64,000 nucleotides of DNA, from contig OY764545.1 of assembly GCA_963668495.1 (NCBI GenBank), positions 1,674,001-1,738,000 on the forward strand. The letters run 5' to 3'. The notes under the pieces were generated by a model, which did not search any database, was not told where the DNA came from, and saw nothing but the letters and a program-made list of their open reading frames with translations. Of this stretch, positions 9,140 through 19,020 are shown in pieces. Position numbers and translations under genes: made by a program. Position 1 is the stretch's first letter. Each line of letters starts with the position of its first letter. This DNA is from Oleispirillum sp963668495. GTDB lineage: Bacteria; Pseudomonadota; Alphaproteobacteria; Rhodospirillales; Rhodospirillaceae.

Positions 9140-10930
9140 ATGACCGATAATTTGACACCCTTGGCGGCATTGCGGGCGGAACTGTCCCGGCGTGGGTTGA
9201 CCGGATTCATCGTGCCGCGTGCCGATGAACATCAGGGCGAATATGTGCCACCGCAAGCCAAACGCCTGTGTTACTTAACCGGGTTTTCCGGGTCCGCCGG
9301 TATGGCGATGGTTTTGCCTCATGCGGCTGCGGTGTTTTCTGACGGACGCTATACGGTGCAAATGCGGCAGCAGGTTGATACCAGCCTATTTGCCCTGCGT
9401 CATATCACCGATGAACCGCCGACTGATTGGATCGCGCAAGAGGTCAAAGCCGGGGATAAAATCGGCTTTGACCCGTGGCTGCATACCCCCAATGGCATCA
9501 AGCCATTACGAGAGGCAGTCGAAAAGGCCGGGGCGTCCATGGTGGCCTGTGGCGATAATCCGCTAGATGCCGTGTGGCTGGATCAGTCAGAACCGCCAGC
9601 CAGCCCGGTGTTTGTGCATCCGGTTGCTTATTCCGGGCGTGTCAGCTTGGATAAACGGCGCGCCATTGCTGCCCAGCTAGAGCGTGACGGACAGGACGCC
9701 GCAGTATTGACACTGCCTGAATCCATTGCGTGGTTGCTGAACGTGCGGGCGAAAGATGTTCCGTGTACACCGCTGCCGTTGTCATTCGCGATTATCCATA
9801 AAGATGCGACGGTGGATTGGTTTATTGACCCGGCACGGATTGATGCCGAGGTACACGAGCACTTGGGTGGCGGGGTATCGGTGCGCCCGCGTCTTGATTT
9901 CATTGCAGCATTGGCAAAACTTGGGGCAGAGCACGCCGTGGTCCGGGTGGATGCTACCAGCATTCCGTTGGCGGTGACGCACCTGTTGAAGGCTTACGAG
10001 GCCGTGGTTCGGTTTGGTGATGATCCGTGTCTGGTGCCGAAGGCCTGCAAAAACTCGACCGAACTGGATGGGATGCGTAAGGCCCACCGCCGTGATGGGG
10101 CAGCAATGGCAGGTTTCCTGCGTTGGTTTGCTGAACATGGGGCAGGGTGTCGGGAAACGGACATTGCCCGTAAGCTGAAAACCTTTCGAGCCGCCCAAGA
10201 CCTGTATGTTTATGACAGCTTCCCGGCAATCGTCAGTACCGGGCCGAATGCCGCCATCAATCACTACAATGCCAAGGATGACACCTGCCGCACGTTGCAA
10301 GACGGGGAAATGTTCCTGCTGGATTCCGGTGGGCAGTATCTGGATGGCACCACCGATGTGACCCGAACTTTCCCAGTGGGGGACGCGGCTTTGATCGGGG
10401 ACGAACAACGCCGCCGTTACACCCGTGTCTTACAGGGTATGATTGATTTGTCCTTGACGGTTTTCCCGGCGGGAACCACCGGCAGCCAGATCGACTGTAT
10501 TGCCCGCCGTCCGTTGTGGACGGATGGTGTGGACTTTGATCACGGCACCGGGCATGGCGTTGGCTCATTCCTTGGTGTGCATGAAGGTCCGCAACGTATC
10601 AGCAAGGTCCCCAATGCCTTCGCCCTGAAGCCGGGGATGATCCTGTCGAATGAGCCGGGGTATTACAAACCTGATGCTTACGGTATCCGCATTGAAAATC
10701 TGGTGGCGGTCTGTGAAATCGAAGGCGGAGAACGTCCCATGTTGGGGTTTGAGACCCTGACACTGGTGCCGATCAATACGGACTTGATTGAAATGGAACT
10801 GATGACGGCAGAGCAAATTGATTGGCTCAATGCCTATCATGCGCGAGTGTTTGAATTGGTCAGCCCATTGTTGAATGACGAAGGCAAGGCTTGGTTGGCG
10901 TCGGCAACGGCAGCTTTGCAGTTACCATAA
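9140..10930 (+). CDS. pepP: Xaa-Pro aminopeptidase (aminopeptidase P)
   Basis: 596-residue cytosolic M24B metallopeptidase that removes N-terminal residues preceding proline. It has the long three-domain form: two creatinase-like N-terminal domains (about 5-135 and 155-300) and a pita-bread catalytic domain (about 305-540). Metal-ligand motifs are visible as LLDSGGQYLDGTTDVTRTF (two Asp), DHGTGHGVGSFLGVHEGP (His), SNEPGYY (Glu) and IRIENLVAV (Glu). The ATG at 9140 is chosen because AAGGA ends nine bases upstream; the ATG at 9131 directly abuts that site. Confidence 0.93.
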   Translation: MTDNLTPLAALRAELSRRGLTGFIVPRADEHQGEYVPPQAKRLCYLTGFSGSAGMAMVLPHAAAVFSDGRYTVQMRQQVDTSLFALRHITDEPPTDWIAQEVKAGDKIGFDPWLHTPNGIKPLREAVEKAGASMVACGDNPLDAVWLDQSEPPASPVFVHPVAYSGRVSLDKRRAIAAQLERDGQDAAVLTLPESIAWLLNVRAKDVPCTPLPLSFAIIHKDATVDWFIDPARIDAEVHEHLGGGVSVRPRLDFIAALAKLGAEHAVVRVDATSIPLAVTHLLKAYEAVVRFGDDPCLVPKACKNSTELDGMRKAHRRDGAAMAGFLRWFAEHGAGCRETDIARKLKTFRAAQDLYVYDSFPAIVSTGPNAAINHYNAKDDTCRTLQDGEMFLLDSGGQYLDGTTDVTRTFPVGDAALIGDEQRRRYTRVLQGMIDLSLTVFPAGTTGSQIDCIARRPLWTDGVDFDHGTGHGVGSFLGVHEGPQRISKVPNAFALKPGMILSNEPGYYKPDAYGIRIENLVAVCEIEGGERPMLGFETLTLVPINTDLIEMELMTAEQIDWLNAYHARVFELVSPLLNDEGKAWLASATAALQLP

Positions 10931-10938
10931 TTATGAGT

Positions 10939-10968
10939 GGCGGCGCGGGTGTCGGGGTCCGCGCCGCC
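10939..10968. terminator. hairpin between convergent genes
   Basis: A perfect 10-bp G+C stem (10939-10948 with 10959-10968) separates the peptidase gene from the convergent CoA-transferase. There is no T run, so it may act as a bidirectional 3' end structure rather than a strong terminator. Confidence 0.55.
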
Positions 10969-11026
10969 TGAGACTCCCCGCCGCGTGGGGGGCACGCCAG
11001 CGAGGAGGAGGGTTGCCTAGTTGTGG

Positions 11027-12595
11027 TTAGTTGCCCAGAATGTCATCGCACAGCCCCATCGGCGCATCCGTAAAGATCCGGGTGTCCATGAGTTTGATGT
11101 CCGATACCATCACTGGCTTGAAATCCATCTTGGATAAAATGTCTTTTTCCAGATCCAGTCCCGGCGCAATTTCTGTCAGCATCAGGCCGTCTTTTGTCAG
11201 TCTGAAAACACAGCGTTCGGTGATGTAAAGGACTTCCTTATCCTTTGCGGCGGCGTGCAGGCCGCTGAAGGTAATTTGTTCAACCGCATCAATGAATTTG
11301 GCTGGGCCCACGTCATCGCTGATGGTGATTGTGCCATTGGCGATGGAGAACAGAGGTTTACCCGCCGCCAATGTGCCGCAGAACACGACTTTTTTGGCAT
11401 TCTGCGAAATGTTGATGAAGCCACCAGCCCCGGCAAGACGCTTACCAAAACGGCTGACATTAACGTTACCGCTGGGGTCAGATTGGGCCATGCCAAGGAA
11501 GGCGATATCCAGACCACCCCCATCATAAAAGTCGAACTGGCTCGGTTGGTCGATAATGGCATGGGCATTGGTTGCCGCCCCGAAGTTTAGGGCACCTGCC
11601 GGAATGCCGCCGATGACGCCCGGTTCTGCGGTCAGGGTCATCAAATCAGCACAACCTTCTTCCGCGGCAACGGCGGCGACGCCTTCCGGGACACCAATGC
11701 CGAGGTTAACCACCGCATTGGGAACCAGTTCCATGGCTGCGCGGCGGGCAATGACCTTACGTTCATTTAACTTCATCGGTGTGACCGAGGTCATGGGAAC
11801 CTGAACTTCGCCGGAAAAGGCCGGGTTGTATGGCTCGATGAAGCTTTGCATGTGGTATTCGGGTTTTTCTGCAACCACCACATGATCGACCAGAATGCTG
11901 GGCAATTTTACCAGTTTTGGGTTGAGGGTGCCGCGTGCAGCAAGCCGTTCAACTTGCACAATGACTTTGCCGCCGCTGTTGCGGGCCGCCATGGCGATGG
12001 CTTGGGTTTCGGTAGTCAGGGCTTCTTTTTCAAAGGTGACATTGCCGTCTTCATCGGCGGTGGTGCCGCGCAAAATCGCCACGTCAACCGGTTGGGATTT
12101 GTAAAACAGGTATTCTTCGCCATCGATGACCATGACCCGTACAATATCTTCGGTCGTGCGAGCGTTGATCTTGCCGCCACCATTGCGCGGATCGGCAAAG
12201 GTGCCCAGACCAACATGGGTCAATGTCCCCGGCTTTTTGGCCGCGGTATCCCGGAACATGTGAGAAATCACCCCCTGCGGCAGGTTATAGGCAACAATTT
12301 TGTTTTCCAGAGCAAGGCATTGCAGTTTTGGCTCCAGTCCCCAGTGCCCGCCGATGACCCGGTGGATCAGCCCTTCGTGGGCCAAGTGGTTCAGCCCGCG
12401 GTCTGCACCGTCACCTTGACCGGCGACAAAGATCAGGGACAAATCCCGTGGGGAGCCGGTGCTGGCAAAACGATCGGCCAGTGCAACAGCAAGATTTTCG
12501 GCAAATCCGATGCCGACGAAGCCTCCGGTGGCGACCATATCGCCATCGTTGATCAGGGCCACAGCCTCGGCTGCGGAAATCACTTTACTGGTCAT
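11027..12595 (-). CDS. acyl-CoA:acetate/3-ketoacid CoA-transferase, fused subunits
   Basis: 522 residues with both CoA-transferase halves in one chain, the YdiF/propionate CoA-transferase architecture. The alpha-like half (1 to about 250) begins ISAAEAVALINDGDMVATGGFVGIG. The beta-like half (about 275-522) carries the catalytic glutamate at 324 in LTAEPGVIGG. It would move CoA between a short-chain acyl-CoA and a free acid such as acetate. The ATG has a GAGG site seven bases upstream. It is transcribed alone; no thiolase, dehydrogenase or PHB gene is beside it, so the physiological substrate cannot be read from context. Confidence 0.88.
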   Translation of the reverse strand: MTSKVISAAEAVALINDGDMVATGGFVGIGFAENLAVALADRFASTGSPRDLSLIFVAGQGDGADRGLNHLAHEGLIHRVIGGHWGLEPKLQCLALENKIVAYNLPQGVISHMFRDTAAKKPGTLTHVGLGTFADPRNGGGKINARTTEDIVRVMVIDGEEYLFYKSQPVDVAILRGTTADEDGNVTFEKEALTTETQAIAMAARNSGGKVIVQVERLAARGTLNPKLVKLPSILVDHVVVAEKPEYHMQSFIEPYNPAFSGEVQVPMTSVTPMKLNERKVIARRAAMELVPNAVVNLGIGVPEGVAAVAAEEGCADLMTLTAEPGVIGGIPAGALNFGAATNAHAIIDQPSQFDFYDGGGLDIAFLGMAQSDPSGNVNVSRFGKRLAGAGGFINISQNAKKVVFCGTLAAGKPLFSIANGTITISDDVGPAKFIDAVEQITFSGLHAAAKDKEVLYITERCVFRLTKDGLMLTEIAPGLDLEKDILSKMDFKPVMVSDIKLMDTRIFTDAPMGLCDDILGN

Positions 12596-12804
12596 GTGTG
12601 TCCCTCGAACTCATGGTATAGGCGGGCACGGTGATCTTGTTTTTGTGTCCGTGCCGCAAAATGGAGGCCGAGGGTTGCAGAGGTTTCAAAGAAAGAAAAG
12701 GTCTGTTTGTTTCACGAATTGCAACAGAATCTTTCAATAACGAAGTGTTTCAAATAATACATGCAGTCTTTCGACTGTAAATGTAATTTTGTGGGAAGGA
12801 TATA

Positions 12805-12825
12805 CCCCACCCATTTCGGGTGGGG
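12805..12825 (-). terminator. hairpin downstream of ligA
   Basis: CCCCACCC (12805-12812) pairs with GGGTGGGG (12818-12825) around a 5-base loop, 18 bases beyond the ligA stop. The following bases on the minus strand are only moderately T-rich. The rest of the 12596-12842 spacer presumably holds the CoA-transferase promoter; I see no clear box. Confidence 0.55.
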
Positions 12826-12842
12826 TTAAGTGGGGATGGTGT

Positions 12843-14939
12843 TTAGTCTGCCAGCGCGATGAATTCTGCCTCAGACAGGACAGTAATTCCAAGATCGGCG
12901 GCTTTTTTTGCTTTTGATCCTGCTTTGGCCCCGGCAATGAGAAAATCTGTCTTTGCAGAGACAGAGGAGGCAACTTTGGCCCCCATGGTTTCGGCGCGGG
13001 CCTTCGCCTCATTGCGGGACAGTTGCTCCAAGGTTCCGGTAAAGACCACGACCTTACCCGACAGAGGCCCATCACCAGCAGAGGCGTGGACATGAGGGAT
13101 GGCGGTGACTTGCGCCATCAGGCGGTTCAGTTCGTCTGTGTTGTGATGTTCGCCAAAGAACGCCGTTAAAGCGTTGACCACCGCATCGCCAATGCCATCA
13201 CGGGTGTCAAGGTCGGCGCGGGTTGCTTCATCCCCGTTGGCAAGGCGCGCCATGGCCTCCACCCAAGTGGGCAGGTCCGTATACAAGGCAGCAATGGCTT
13301 TTGCCGTGGTTTCGCCGATGTGACGAATGCCCAAGGCAAAGATCAAACGGGCAAACGGAACAGAGCGCCGTTCGTTGATTGACGCGAAAAGTTTGGCGAT
13401 TTTTTTATCGCCCCAGCCTTTGCGACCGGAAAACGAGATGTCTCCGGCGGTGATTCGGGCTTCCAATGTGTAAATGTCTGACGGACGTGTGATCCAGCCC
13501 AAGGAGAAGAATTCCTCGATCGCCTTGTCGCCGAGGCCGTCCATATTCATGGCATTGCGGGAGACAAAGTGCTTTAACCGTTCAACTGCCTGTGCCGGAC
13601 AGGTCAAGCCCCCGGTGCACCGTCGTATGGCTTCCCCATCTGGACGTTCTGTATCGCTGTGGCATTCTGGGCAGGTGGTCGGGAAGTCATAAGGCCTGCT
13701 GTCGGGCGGGCGTTTATCCATAACCACAGAAACCACTTGCGGAATAACGTCTCCGGCCCGTTGAATGATTACCGTGTCGCCAACACGTACATCTTTGCGG
13801 CGGATTTCATCTTCGTTGTGTAAGGTCGCATTGCTGACCACAACCCCGCCGACGGTGACAGGTGTCAATCGCGCCACGGGGGTTAAGGCTCCGGTTCGCC
13901 CGACCTGAATGTCAATTTGTTCAACAATGGTTTGCGCCTGTTCCGCCGCAAATTTGTGAGCAATGGCCCAGCGTGGTGCGCGGCTGATAAAGCCAAGGCG
14001 GTTTTGCCATGCCAGATCATCCACTTTGAACACGACGCCATCAATATCATAGTCAAGCGTTGCGCGCTCTTGATCCAGCTTGTGATAGGCCGTCATGACA
14101 TCATGGAAGGTTCGGCACAGTGTATTGCGCGGGTTGGTCGGGAACCCCCAGCCAGCTACCATGGACAAAAATTCCCCGTGGGTGTGCCACTTGATGTCCG
14201 AAACTTCGCCCCATGAATAGACAAATGCGGTAAGCGGGCGCGAGGCCGTGACGCTGCTGTCCAGTTGCCGCAAAGATCCGGCAGCGGCATTGCGCGGATT
14301 GGCAAACAGCTTTGCCCCGTTCTCTGCTTGGCGAGCGTTAAGCTCGGCAAATCCCTGTTTGGTCATATAGACCTCACCCCGGACTTCCAGAATATCTGGA
14401 ACGCTAGCATTGCTGGGCAAAGATCTTGGCAGGTCTTTAAGGGTTGCAATGTTGTCGGTGATGTCTTCGCCTTCTGTGCCGTCACCACGGGTAACGGCCT
14501 GCACGAAATGACCGTGTTCATAGCGGGCCGAAAATGACAGGCCATCGATTTTTGGTTCCGCCATGAGCGGCACGTCGGCATCGGAGGCAAGTTTCAGGAA
14601 GCGACGAATGCCATCAACAAAATCCAGCATGTCGGTTTCGTCGAATGCGTTACCGAGGGACAGCATAGGGACGGTATGGCGGACTTTGCGAAATCCTTCA
14701 GATGGGGTGGCGCCGACGCGGCGGTTGGGACTGTCGTTCCGAACCAGTTCGGGGAAGGCCTCTTCAATGGCATTCAGGCGTTGGCGTTTGCTGTCATAGT
14801 CCGCATCGGTCATGACTGGATCGTCGTTTTGGTAATAGGCAGCATCGGCATCATTGATAATCTTGGTCAAAGACGCCAATTCCGCCGCAGCTTCCATGGG
14901 GAGAAGCTCGGCCTTCAAAGAAAGAGATTTTTTGGACAC
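12843..14939 (-). CDS. ligA: NAD-dependent DNA ligase
   Basis: 698-residue LigA, which seals nicks in replication and repair using NAD. Domains in order are Ia and adenylation, with active-site lysine in AEPKIDG (Lys130); the OB fold; a Cys4 zinc finger (CPECH...RCTGGLTCP); HhH repeats; and a C-terminal BRCT domain starting GPLSGKVVVFTGTLEQL. I place the start at the GTG at 14939, two bases after the recN stop, because AAGGA lies about 10 bases upstream. An upstream in-frame ATG at 14975 overlaps recN and would add 12 residues unlike the family N terminus. Confidence 0.94.
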   Translation of the reverse strand: MSKKSLSLKAELLPMEAAAELASLTKIINDADAAYYQNDDPVMTDADYDSKRQRLNAIEEAFPELVRNDSPNRRVGATPSEGFRKVRHTVPMLSLGNAFDETDMLDFVDGIRRFLKLASDADVPLMAEPKIDGLSFSARYEHGHFVQAVTRGDGTEGEDITDNIATLKDLPRSLPSNASVPDILEVRGEVYMTKQGFAELNARQAENGAKLFANPRNAAAGSLRQLDSSVTASRPLTAFVYSWGEVSDIKWHTHGEFLSMVAGWGFPTNPRNTLCRTFHDVMTAYHKLDQERATLDYDIDGVVFKVDDLAWQNRLGFISRAPRWAIAHKFAAEQAQTIVEQIDIQVGRTGALTPVARLTPVTVGGVVVSNATLHNEDEIRRKDVRVGDTVIIQRAGDVIPQVVSVVMDKRPPDSRPYDFPTTCPECHSDTERPDGEAIRRCTGGLTCPAQAVERLKHFVSRNAMNMDGLGDKAIEEFFSLGWITRPSDIYTLEARITAGDISFSGRKGWGDKKIAKLFASINERRSVPFARLIFALGIRHIGETTAKAIAALYTDLPTWVEAMARLANGDEATRADLDTRDGIGDAVVNALTAFFGEHHNTDELNRLMAQVTAIPHVHASAGDGPLSGKVVVFTGTLEQLSRNEAKARAETMGAKVASSVSAKTDFLIAGAKAGSKAKKAADLGITVLSEAEFIALAD

Positions 14940-14940
14940 G

Positions 14941-16599
14941 TTATGCGGTTCCTTGCAGCAATGCGGCAGCGGCATTGCGGGCTTCGTCGGTCAAATGTGC
15001 GCCGGACAACATACGGGCAATTTCTTCCAGCCGCTCGGCCTGTGACAGTGGAGCGACAGTGGTTGTCATTTGGTCTTTGCCGTCTTTGCGCACTTGCATA
15101 TGGGTGCGGCCCTGTGCCGCGACTTGTGGTGAGTGCGTCACCACCAAAATTTGAGCATTGGCAGCAAGCCGGGCGAGGCGTTCGCCAACGGCGGCGGCGG
15201 TGGCCCCACCGATCCCGGCGTCAACTTCGTCAAAGATCATTGTCGGAACCGGGTCTGCATCGGTTAGAACCACTTTCAAGGCCAGCATAAAGCGGGCCAA
15301 TTCGCCCCCGGATGCAATTTTAGCCAATGGGCCGGGCGGACTGCCGGGATTGGTTGCGACAACGAAGCGGACAGCGTCAAAGCCAGCAGGTCCAGCCGCA
15401 GTATCATCGGTGTCAACCTCAGTCACAAAGCGGGCTTTTTCCAATTTTAGCGGAGGCAGTTCGGCGCTGACGCGGGCGTCCAGTTGCTTTGCCGCAGTCT
15501 TGCGGGCGGCGCTGACTGTCGTTGCGGCCTCGCGATAGGCTTGATGACAGGCACTTTCCTGACGGGCGAGGGCATCAAGGCCACCGGCACCATCGTCCAA
15601 TGCCTGCAAACGTGTCTTCAGGTCGTCAAGGACTTGCGGCAGGTCATCAACGGCAACGTTATGTTTGCGTGCAGCGGCGCGTAGGGCAAATAGCCGTTCT
15701 TCCAAGGTTTCCACTTGCGCGGGGTCAAGGTCCATATCATCCGCCATGGGGGCCAGTAGCGCCGAAACCTCATCCAGTTCGATGCGGGCGCGTTCCAGTC
15801 CTTCTAAGACCGATGTGAACATGTCGCCAGCAACCTCTGCCGCGCGGTCAAGGGCACGAACCGCATTGCCCAACGGTGTGTCGAGGTTGGAAAGTTCGGC
15901 CTGCGCCGATTGCACGGCTTCCATGAGTTTGCCGCTGTTTTGCAGGAAGCGTCGACGCTCGGCGAGGGTGTCTTCTTCGCCCGGTTCAGGAGCAAGTGTC
16001 GCCAGTTCATCACAGGCATGCCGCAGGTAGTCTTCCTCGGCACGGGCTTTGGCTAGGCGTTCTTCTGCGCTTGCGCGGGCGGCTTTGGCATCTTGCCATG
16101 CCTGATATGCTGTCTTAACCGCAGACAACAAACTTGGCTTCACACCAAAGGAATCCAGTATGCCGCGATGGGTGTTTGGATTGAGCAGGCCATGGGTGTC
16201 AAATTGCCCGTGGACCTCCACCAACGCATCACCGATTTGTCGCAATAATCCCATGCTGACGGGTTGATCGTTGATATAGGCTTTGCCGCGTCCATCACTG
16301 GATATGGTTCGGCGCAGAACCAAATCTTCATCCGTGTGTGCGTCCAGATCCTGTTCTTGCAGGATAGCGAAAGCAGCGTGGGTCGGTGGTATTTGGAAGG
16401 TTGCCGTAACGCTAAGGCGGTCTGCGCCGCTGCGAACCATGCTGCCGCTGCCCCGTGCCCCGATTGCCAGCCCAAGTGAGTCCAGCAAAATCGATTTGCC
16501 GGCCCCGGTTTCGCCGGTCAAAACGCTCAACCCTGCCGAAAATTGCAGGTCAAGGCGGCTGATCAGGACGACATCACGAATGGACAAGGATGTCAGCAT
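14941..16599 (-). CDS. recN: DNA repair protein RecN
   Basis: 552-residue SMC-like ATPase that acts on double-strand breaks. Walker A GETGAGKS is at 29-36, and the ABC signature and Walker B near the C terminus read LARFMLALKVVL and TMIFDEVDAGIGG. The middle (about 165-370) is Ala/Glu/Arg-rich coiled coil. The gene is 27 bases after bamD and immediately before ligA, a usual alphaproteobacterial order. The ATG at 16599 directly begins the conserved MLTSLSIRDVVLI segment. Confidence 0.95.
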   Translation of the reverse strand: MLTSLSIRDVVLISRLDLQFSAGLSVLTGETGAGKSILLDSLGLAIGARGSGSMVRSGADRLSVTATFQIPPTHAAFAILQEQDLDAHTDEDLVLRRTISSDGRGKAYINDQPVSMGLLRQIGDALVEVHGQFDTHGLLNPNTHRGILDSFGVKPSLLSAVKTAYQAWQDAKAARASAEERLAKARAEEDYLRHACDELATLAPEPGEEDTLAERRRFLQNSGKLMEAVQSAQAELSNLDTPLGNAVRALDRAAEVAGDMFTSVLEGLERARIELDEVSALLAPMADDMDLDPAQVETLEERLFALRAAARKHNVAVDDLPQVLDDLKTRLQALDDGAGGLDALARQESACHQAYREAATTVSAARKTAAKQLDARVSAELPPLKLEKARFVTEVDTDDTAAGPAGFDAVRFVVATNPGSPPGPLAKIASGGELARFMLALKVVLTDADPVPTMIFDEVDAGIGGATAAAVGERLARLAANAQILVVTHSPQVAAQGRTHMQVRKDGKDQMTTTVAPLSQAERLEEIARMLSGAHLTDEARNAAAALLQGTA

Positions 16600-16626
16600 G
16601 GTGGTGCGGAGGCTCCTATGTCAGGA

Positions 16627-17478
16627 TCAAAACGGCCACAAAGCGTCGGTCCAAGAGCCGTCACCTTCGACTTGAGGCAGTTGGGCGGATGCTTCGGGCT
16701 TCAGGATTGCGTAGGCCATGGAATACCATTCCGATCCCGGATAGTTGTGTCCAAGGACCGCGGCGGATTCCTGTGCTTGCTCGTCCAGACCGATTTGGGT
16801 GTAAACCTCCACCAAACGGTACAGCGCTTCGGCTGCGTGTGTGGTGGTTTGATAGTCGCGGGCCACGGCCTGAAAACGGTTGATGGCAGCCAGCCAATCG
16901 CTTTGGCGTTGGTAATATCGCCCGATATCCATTTCTTTACCGGCCAAGTGGTCCGTCGTCAGGTCCAGCTTAAGGCGGGCATCCCGTGCGTATTCGCTGT
17001 CCGGGAAACGTTTGATGATGTCGCTGAGAGCCTCGCGGGCAAGCAGGGTCATTTTTTGGTCGCGGGCAACGTCGCTGATTTGTTCGTAATAACACATGGC
17101 GCGGATGTAATACGCATAGGGGACATCCTTATTCGCCGGGTACAGGTCAATAAAACGCTCTGCCGCAATAATCGCATCATCGTATTCCACATCTTTGTAA
17201 TAGGCATAAGCTGCCATCAACTGGGCTTTCACAGCCCATGCGGAATAAGGGTGCTGGCGTTCTACATCTTCGAATGCTTTTGCCGCCTTGTCGTATTCCT
17301 TGGTTTCCAACTTGGCCAAGGCTGTGTCGTACAGCTCTGAAATTGGCTTTTCGACATAGGTGTCGACTTTTTGTTCCGGTGCGCAACCGGATACAGTCAC
17401 GGCAGCGACAAGGCCAAGTCCGGCAAGCAGGGAACGGTGGCGATAAGGTGCGGAAAACACGGAAAGTAGACGAAGCAC
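16627..17478 (-). CDS. bamD: outer-membrane assembly lipoprotein BamD
   Basis: 283 residues with a lipoprotein signal: basic start, hydrophobic core, and a lipobox ending VSGC with Cys32 as the lipidated residue. The mature part is TPR-like, starting with LYDTALAKLETKEYDKAAKAF and containing the family segment VERQHPYSAWA, and runs to about residue 260. BamD anchors to the outer membrane and works with BamA to insert beta-barrel proteins. It lies between lpxC and recN, coupling outer-membrane biogenesis genes to the dcw cluster. Confidence 0.94.
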   Translation of the reverse strand: MLRLLSVFSAPYRHRSLLAGLGLVAAVTVSGCAPEQKVDTYVEKPISELYDTALAKLETKEYDKAAKAFEDVERQHPYSAWAVKAQLMAAYAYYKDVEYDDAIIAAERFIDLYPANKDVPYAYYIRAMCYYEQISDVARDQKMTLLAREALSDIIKRFPDSEYARDARLKLDLTTDHLAGKEMDIGRYYQRQSDWLAAINRFQAVARDYQTTTHAAEALYRLVEVYTQIGLDEQAQESAAVLGHNYPGSEWYSMAYAILKPEASAQLPQVEGDGSWTDALWPF

Positions 17479-17531
17479 GATGCAAGTATCCTTTGGCGGA
17501 ACACGCGAAGAAAATCAGAACAGGACTATAA

Positions 17532-17561
17532 AGCAAAGCGGGAGGCTTTGTCAGCCTCCCG
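17532..17561 (-). terminator. terminator after lpxC
   Basis: A 9-bp stem (17539-17547 with 17553-17561) and 5-base loop is followed on the minus strand by a T-rich stretch. It lies 37 bases beyond the lpxC stop and 61 bases before the bamD start, so bamD-recN-ligA may have its own promoter or be attenuated relative to lpxC. Confidence 0.75.
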
Positions 17562-17597
17562 TGTGCGTGAATTCAGGTGTTTTTATTCCTGTGTGGA

Positions 17598-18602
17598 TCA
17601 GGCGGACAAAACCTGATGCTGCCAAGCGGTTTCGCGCGTGGCCTGATAGTCGTCCAATTCTACCCAAGTCCATGCGGACGGGGTTTCAAACAGCTTGCGC
17701 AACAACAGGTTAGAGTGCGCATGACCAGAACGGGACCCATGGAAGGTGCCGATGATCGGGGCTCCGGCGAGGTAAAGGTCACCAACTGCGTCCATGGCCT
17801 TGTGGCGGACGCATTCATCGTCAAAGCGGAGGCCTTCCTCGTTCATGATTTTGTTGCCGCTGATTACCACGGCGTTATCCAGCGAACCGCCAAGGGCAAG
17901 GCCGATCTTGTTCAGGTATTCCACTTGTTCCAGAAAACCGAACGTACGGGCAGAGGACAGTTCAGAACGGAACGGGCTGTCTTCATTGGTTTCCAGTACG
18001 GGCAGGCTAACATCAATGGACTGTTTGCCGATAATTGGGGTCGGAAAATCGATGTCGAAACGCACGTCAAATGCATCATCGCTTGGCAGGAACTCTGCCG
18101 TGATGCCTTTGTCGTCTTCGTAACGGACCGGTTCCAGAATTTTGATGGCGCGGCGCGGTGCGTCTTGCGTCATGGTGCCGGCACATTCAATCAGGAACAC
18201 GAACGGAGCCGCCGAACCATCCATCACCGGAGTTTCAGGGCCGTCAATGTCGATGATCATGTTGTCGATGCCCATGCCGCAAATTGCAGCCATCAGGTGT
18301 TCGATGGTGCCGACGGTCAGGCCGTCGCTGTTGCCGATCATGGTGCAGAGTTGTGTGTCCACAACGTGGTCAAAGCGGGCAGGAATGATGCTGTTTTTGC
18401 CGTCGGCGGCTGCGTCGATCCGGTTGAACACAATGCCGGTTCCAATTGGAGCCGGTTTCAAAGTCATAGAGATTTTCTTACCGGAGTGCAGGCCAATGCC
18501 GGAGCAACCAATGGCAGATTTCAGGGTCTTTTGCTTGTGCGTGATGACCCGTGCCGCATCGGTGGCTGCTGGGGTATCGGAATAGTGTGTTGCATCAAAC
18601 AT
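17598..18602 (-). CDS. lpxC: UDP-3-O-acyl-N-acetylglucosamine deacetylase
   Basis: 334-residue zinc amidase for the committed step of lipid A synthesis. Zinc ligands are visible as His102 in EHLMAA, and His267 and Asp271 in RHKAMDAVGDL; the general acid-base His is at 296 in GHAHSN. The protein is about 30 residues longer than E. coli LpxC, mainly at the C terminus. It is separated from ftsZ by 472 bases that include a hairpin, so it is likely transcribed from its own promoter. Confidence 0.95.
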   Translation of the reverse strand: MFDATHYSDTPAATDAARVITHKQKTLKSAIGCSGIGLHSGKKISMTLKPAPIGTGIVFNRIDAAADGKNSIIPARFDHVVDTQLCTMIGNSDGLTVGTIEHLMAAICGMGIDNMIIDIDGPETPVMDGSAAPFVFLIECAGTMTQDAPRRAIKILEPVRYEDDKGITAEFLPSDDAFDVRFDIDFPTPIIGKQSIDVSLPVLETNEDSPFRSELSSARTFGFLEQVEYLNKIGLALGGSLDNAVVISGNKIMNEEGLRFDDECVRHKAMDAVGDLYLAGAPIIGTFHGSRSGHAHSNLLLRKLFETPSAWTWVELDDYQATRETAWQHQVLSA

Positions 18603-19020
18603 AGGTTCTGACTTTCAATCAGGGCAGTATACGCGACCCGTTGAACCAACTGCGGACAGGCGCAAATACATACATCTGGCGCGCCCCTTTGTGCCCGGTC
18701 GGTTTTGGTGCCGGTTCAGTTGAGAACCGCATTCTCAAAAAGTGGGGCGCGGGGTCGTTCGCGCTTTACCGGTGACCATGGTTTTTTTAACAGTCCCTTG
18801 TCATGACTTCAAATCAAGGTTTGTTACTGTTTGTTACATGGTGCAACACGGCGGAACTCCTTGAGATTCAAGGTCAATTTTACGCGTTTCCAAGGGCCGG
18901 TTCTAAGAAACATCAGCCATGCTGCCGCAATATGTTGGGGGTGTAAGTGCGTTTTGTGTCCATCATGTAGTGCTTGCGCGTTTTATCGTCTTGAATGTTT
19001 GTGATGGGGGTCACATAGAA
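18603..19020. other. long ftsZ-lpxC intergenic region
   Basis: No convincing gene lies here. Visible elements are a 7-7 inverted repeat TTGAGAA (18720-18726) and TTCTCAA (18732-18738) with a 5-base spacer, about 120 bases upstream of lpxC, and two short repeated GTTTGTTAC-like segments near 18820-18840. The interval must contain the lpxC promoter. The inverted repeat is operator-sized but does not fit the spacing of a canonical Fur or Irr box. Confidence 0.5.

Noticed and set aside
14939..14975. ATG at 14975 as the ligA start
   Set aside because: It lies inside recN, lacks a ribosome site and adds Cys/His-rich residues unlike LigA; the GTG at 14939 directly after the recN stop has AAGGA at the right distance.
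18720..18738. Fur or Irr box ahead of lpxC
   Set aside because: The inverted repeat has a 5-base spacer and lacks the AT-rich pattern of known iron boxes, so only a generic palindrome is reported.
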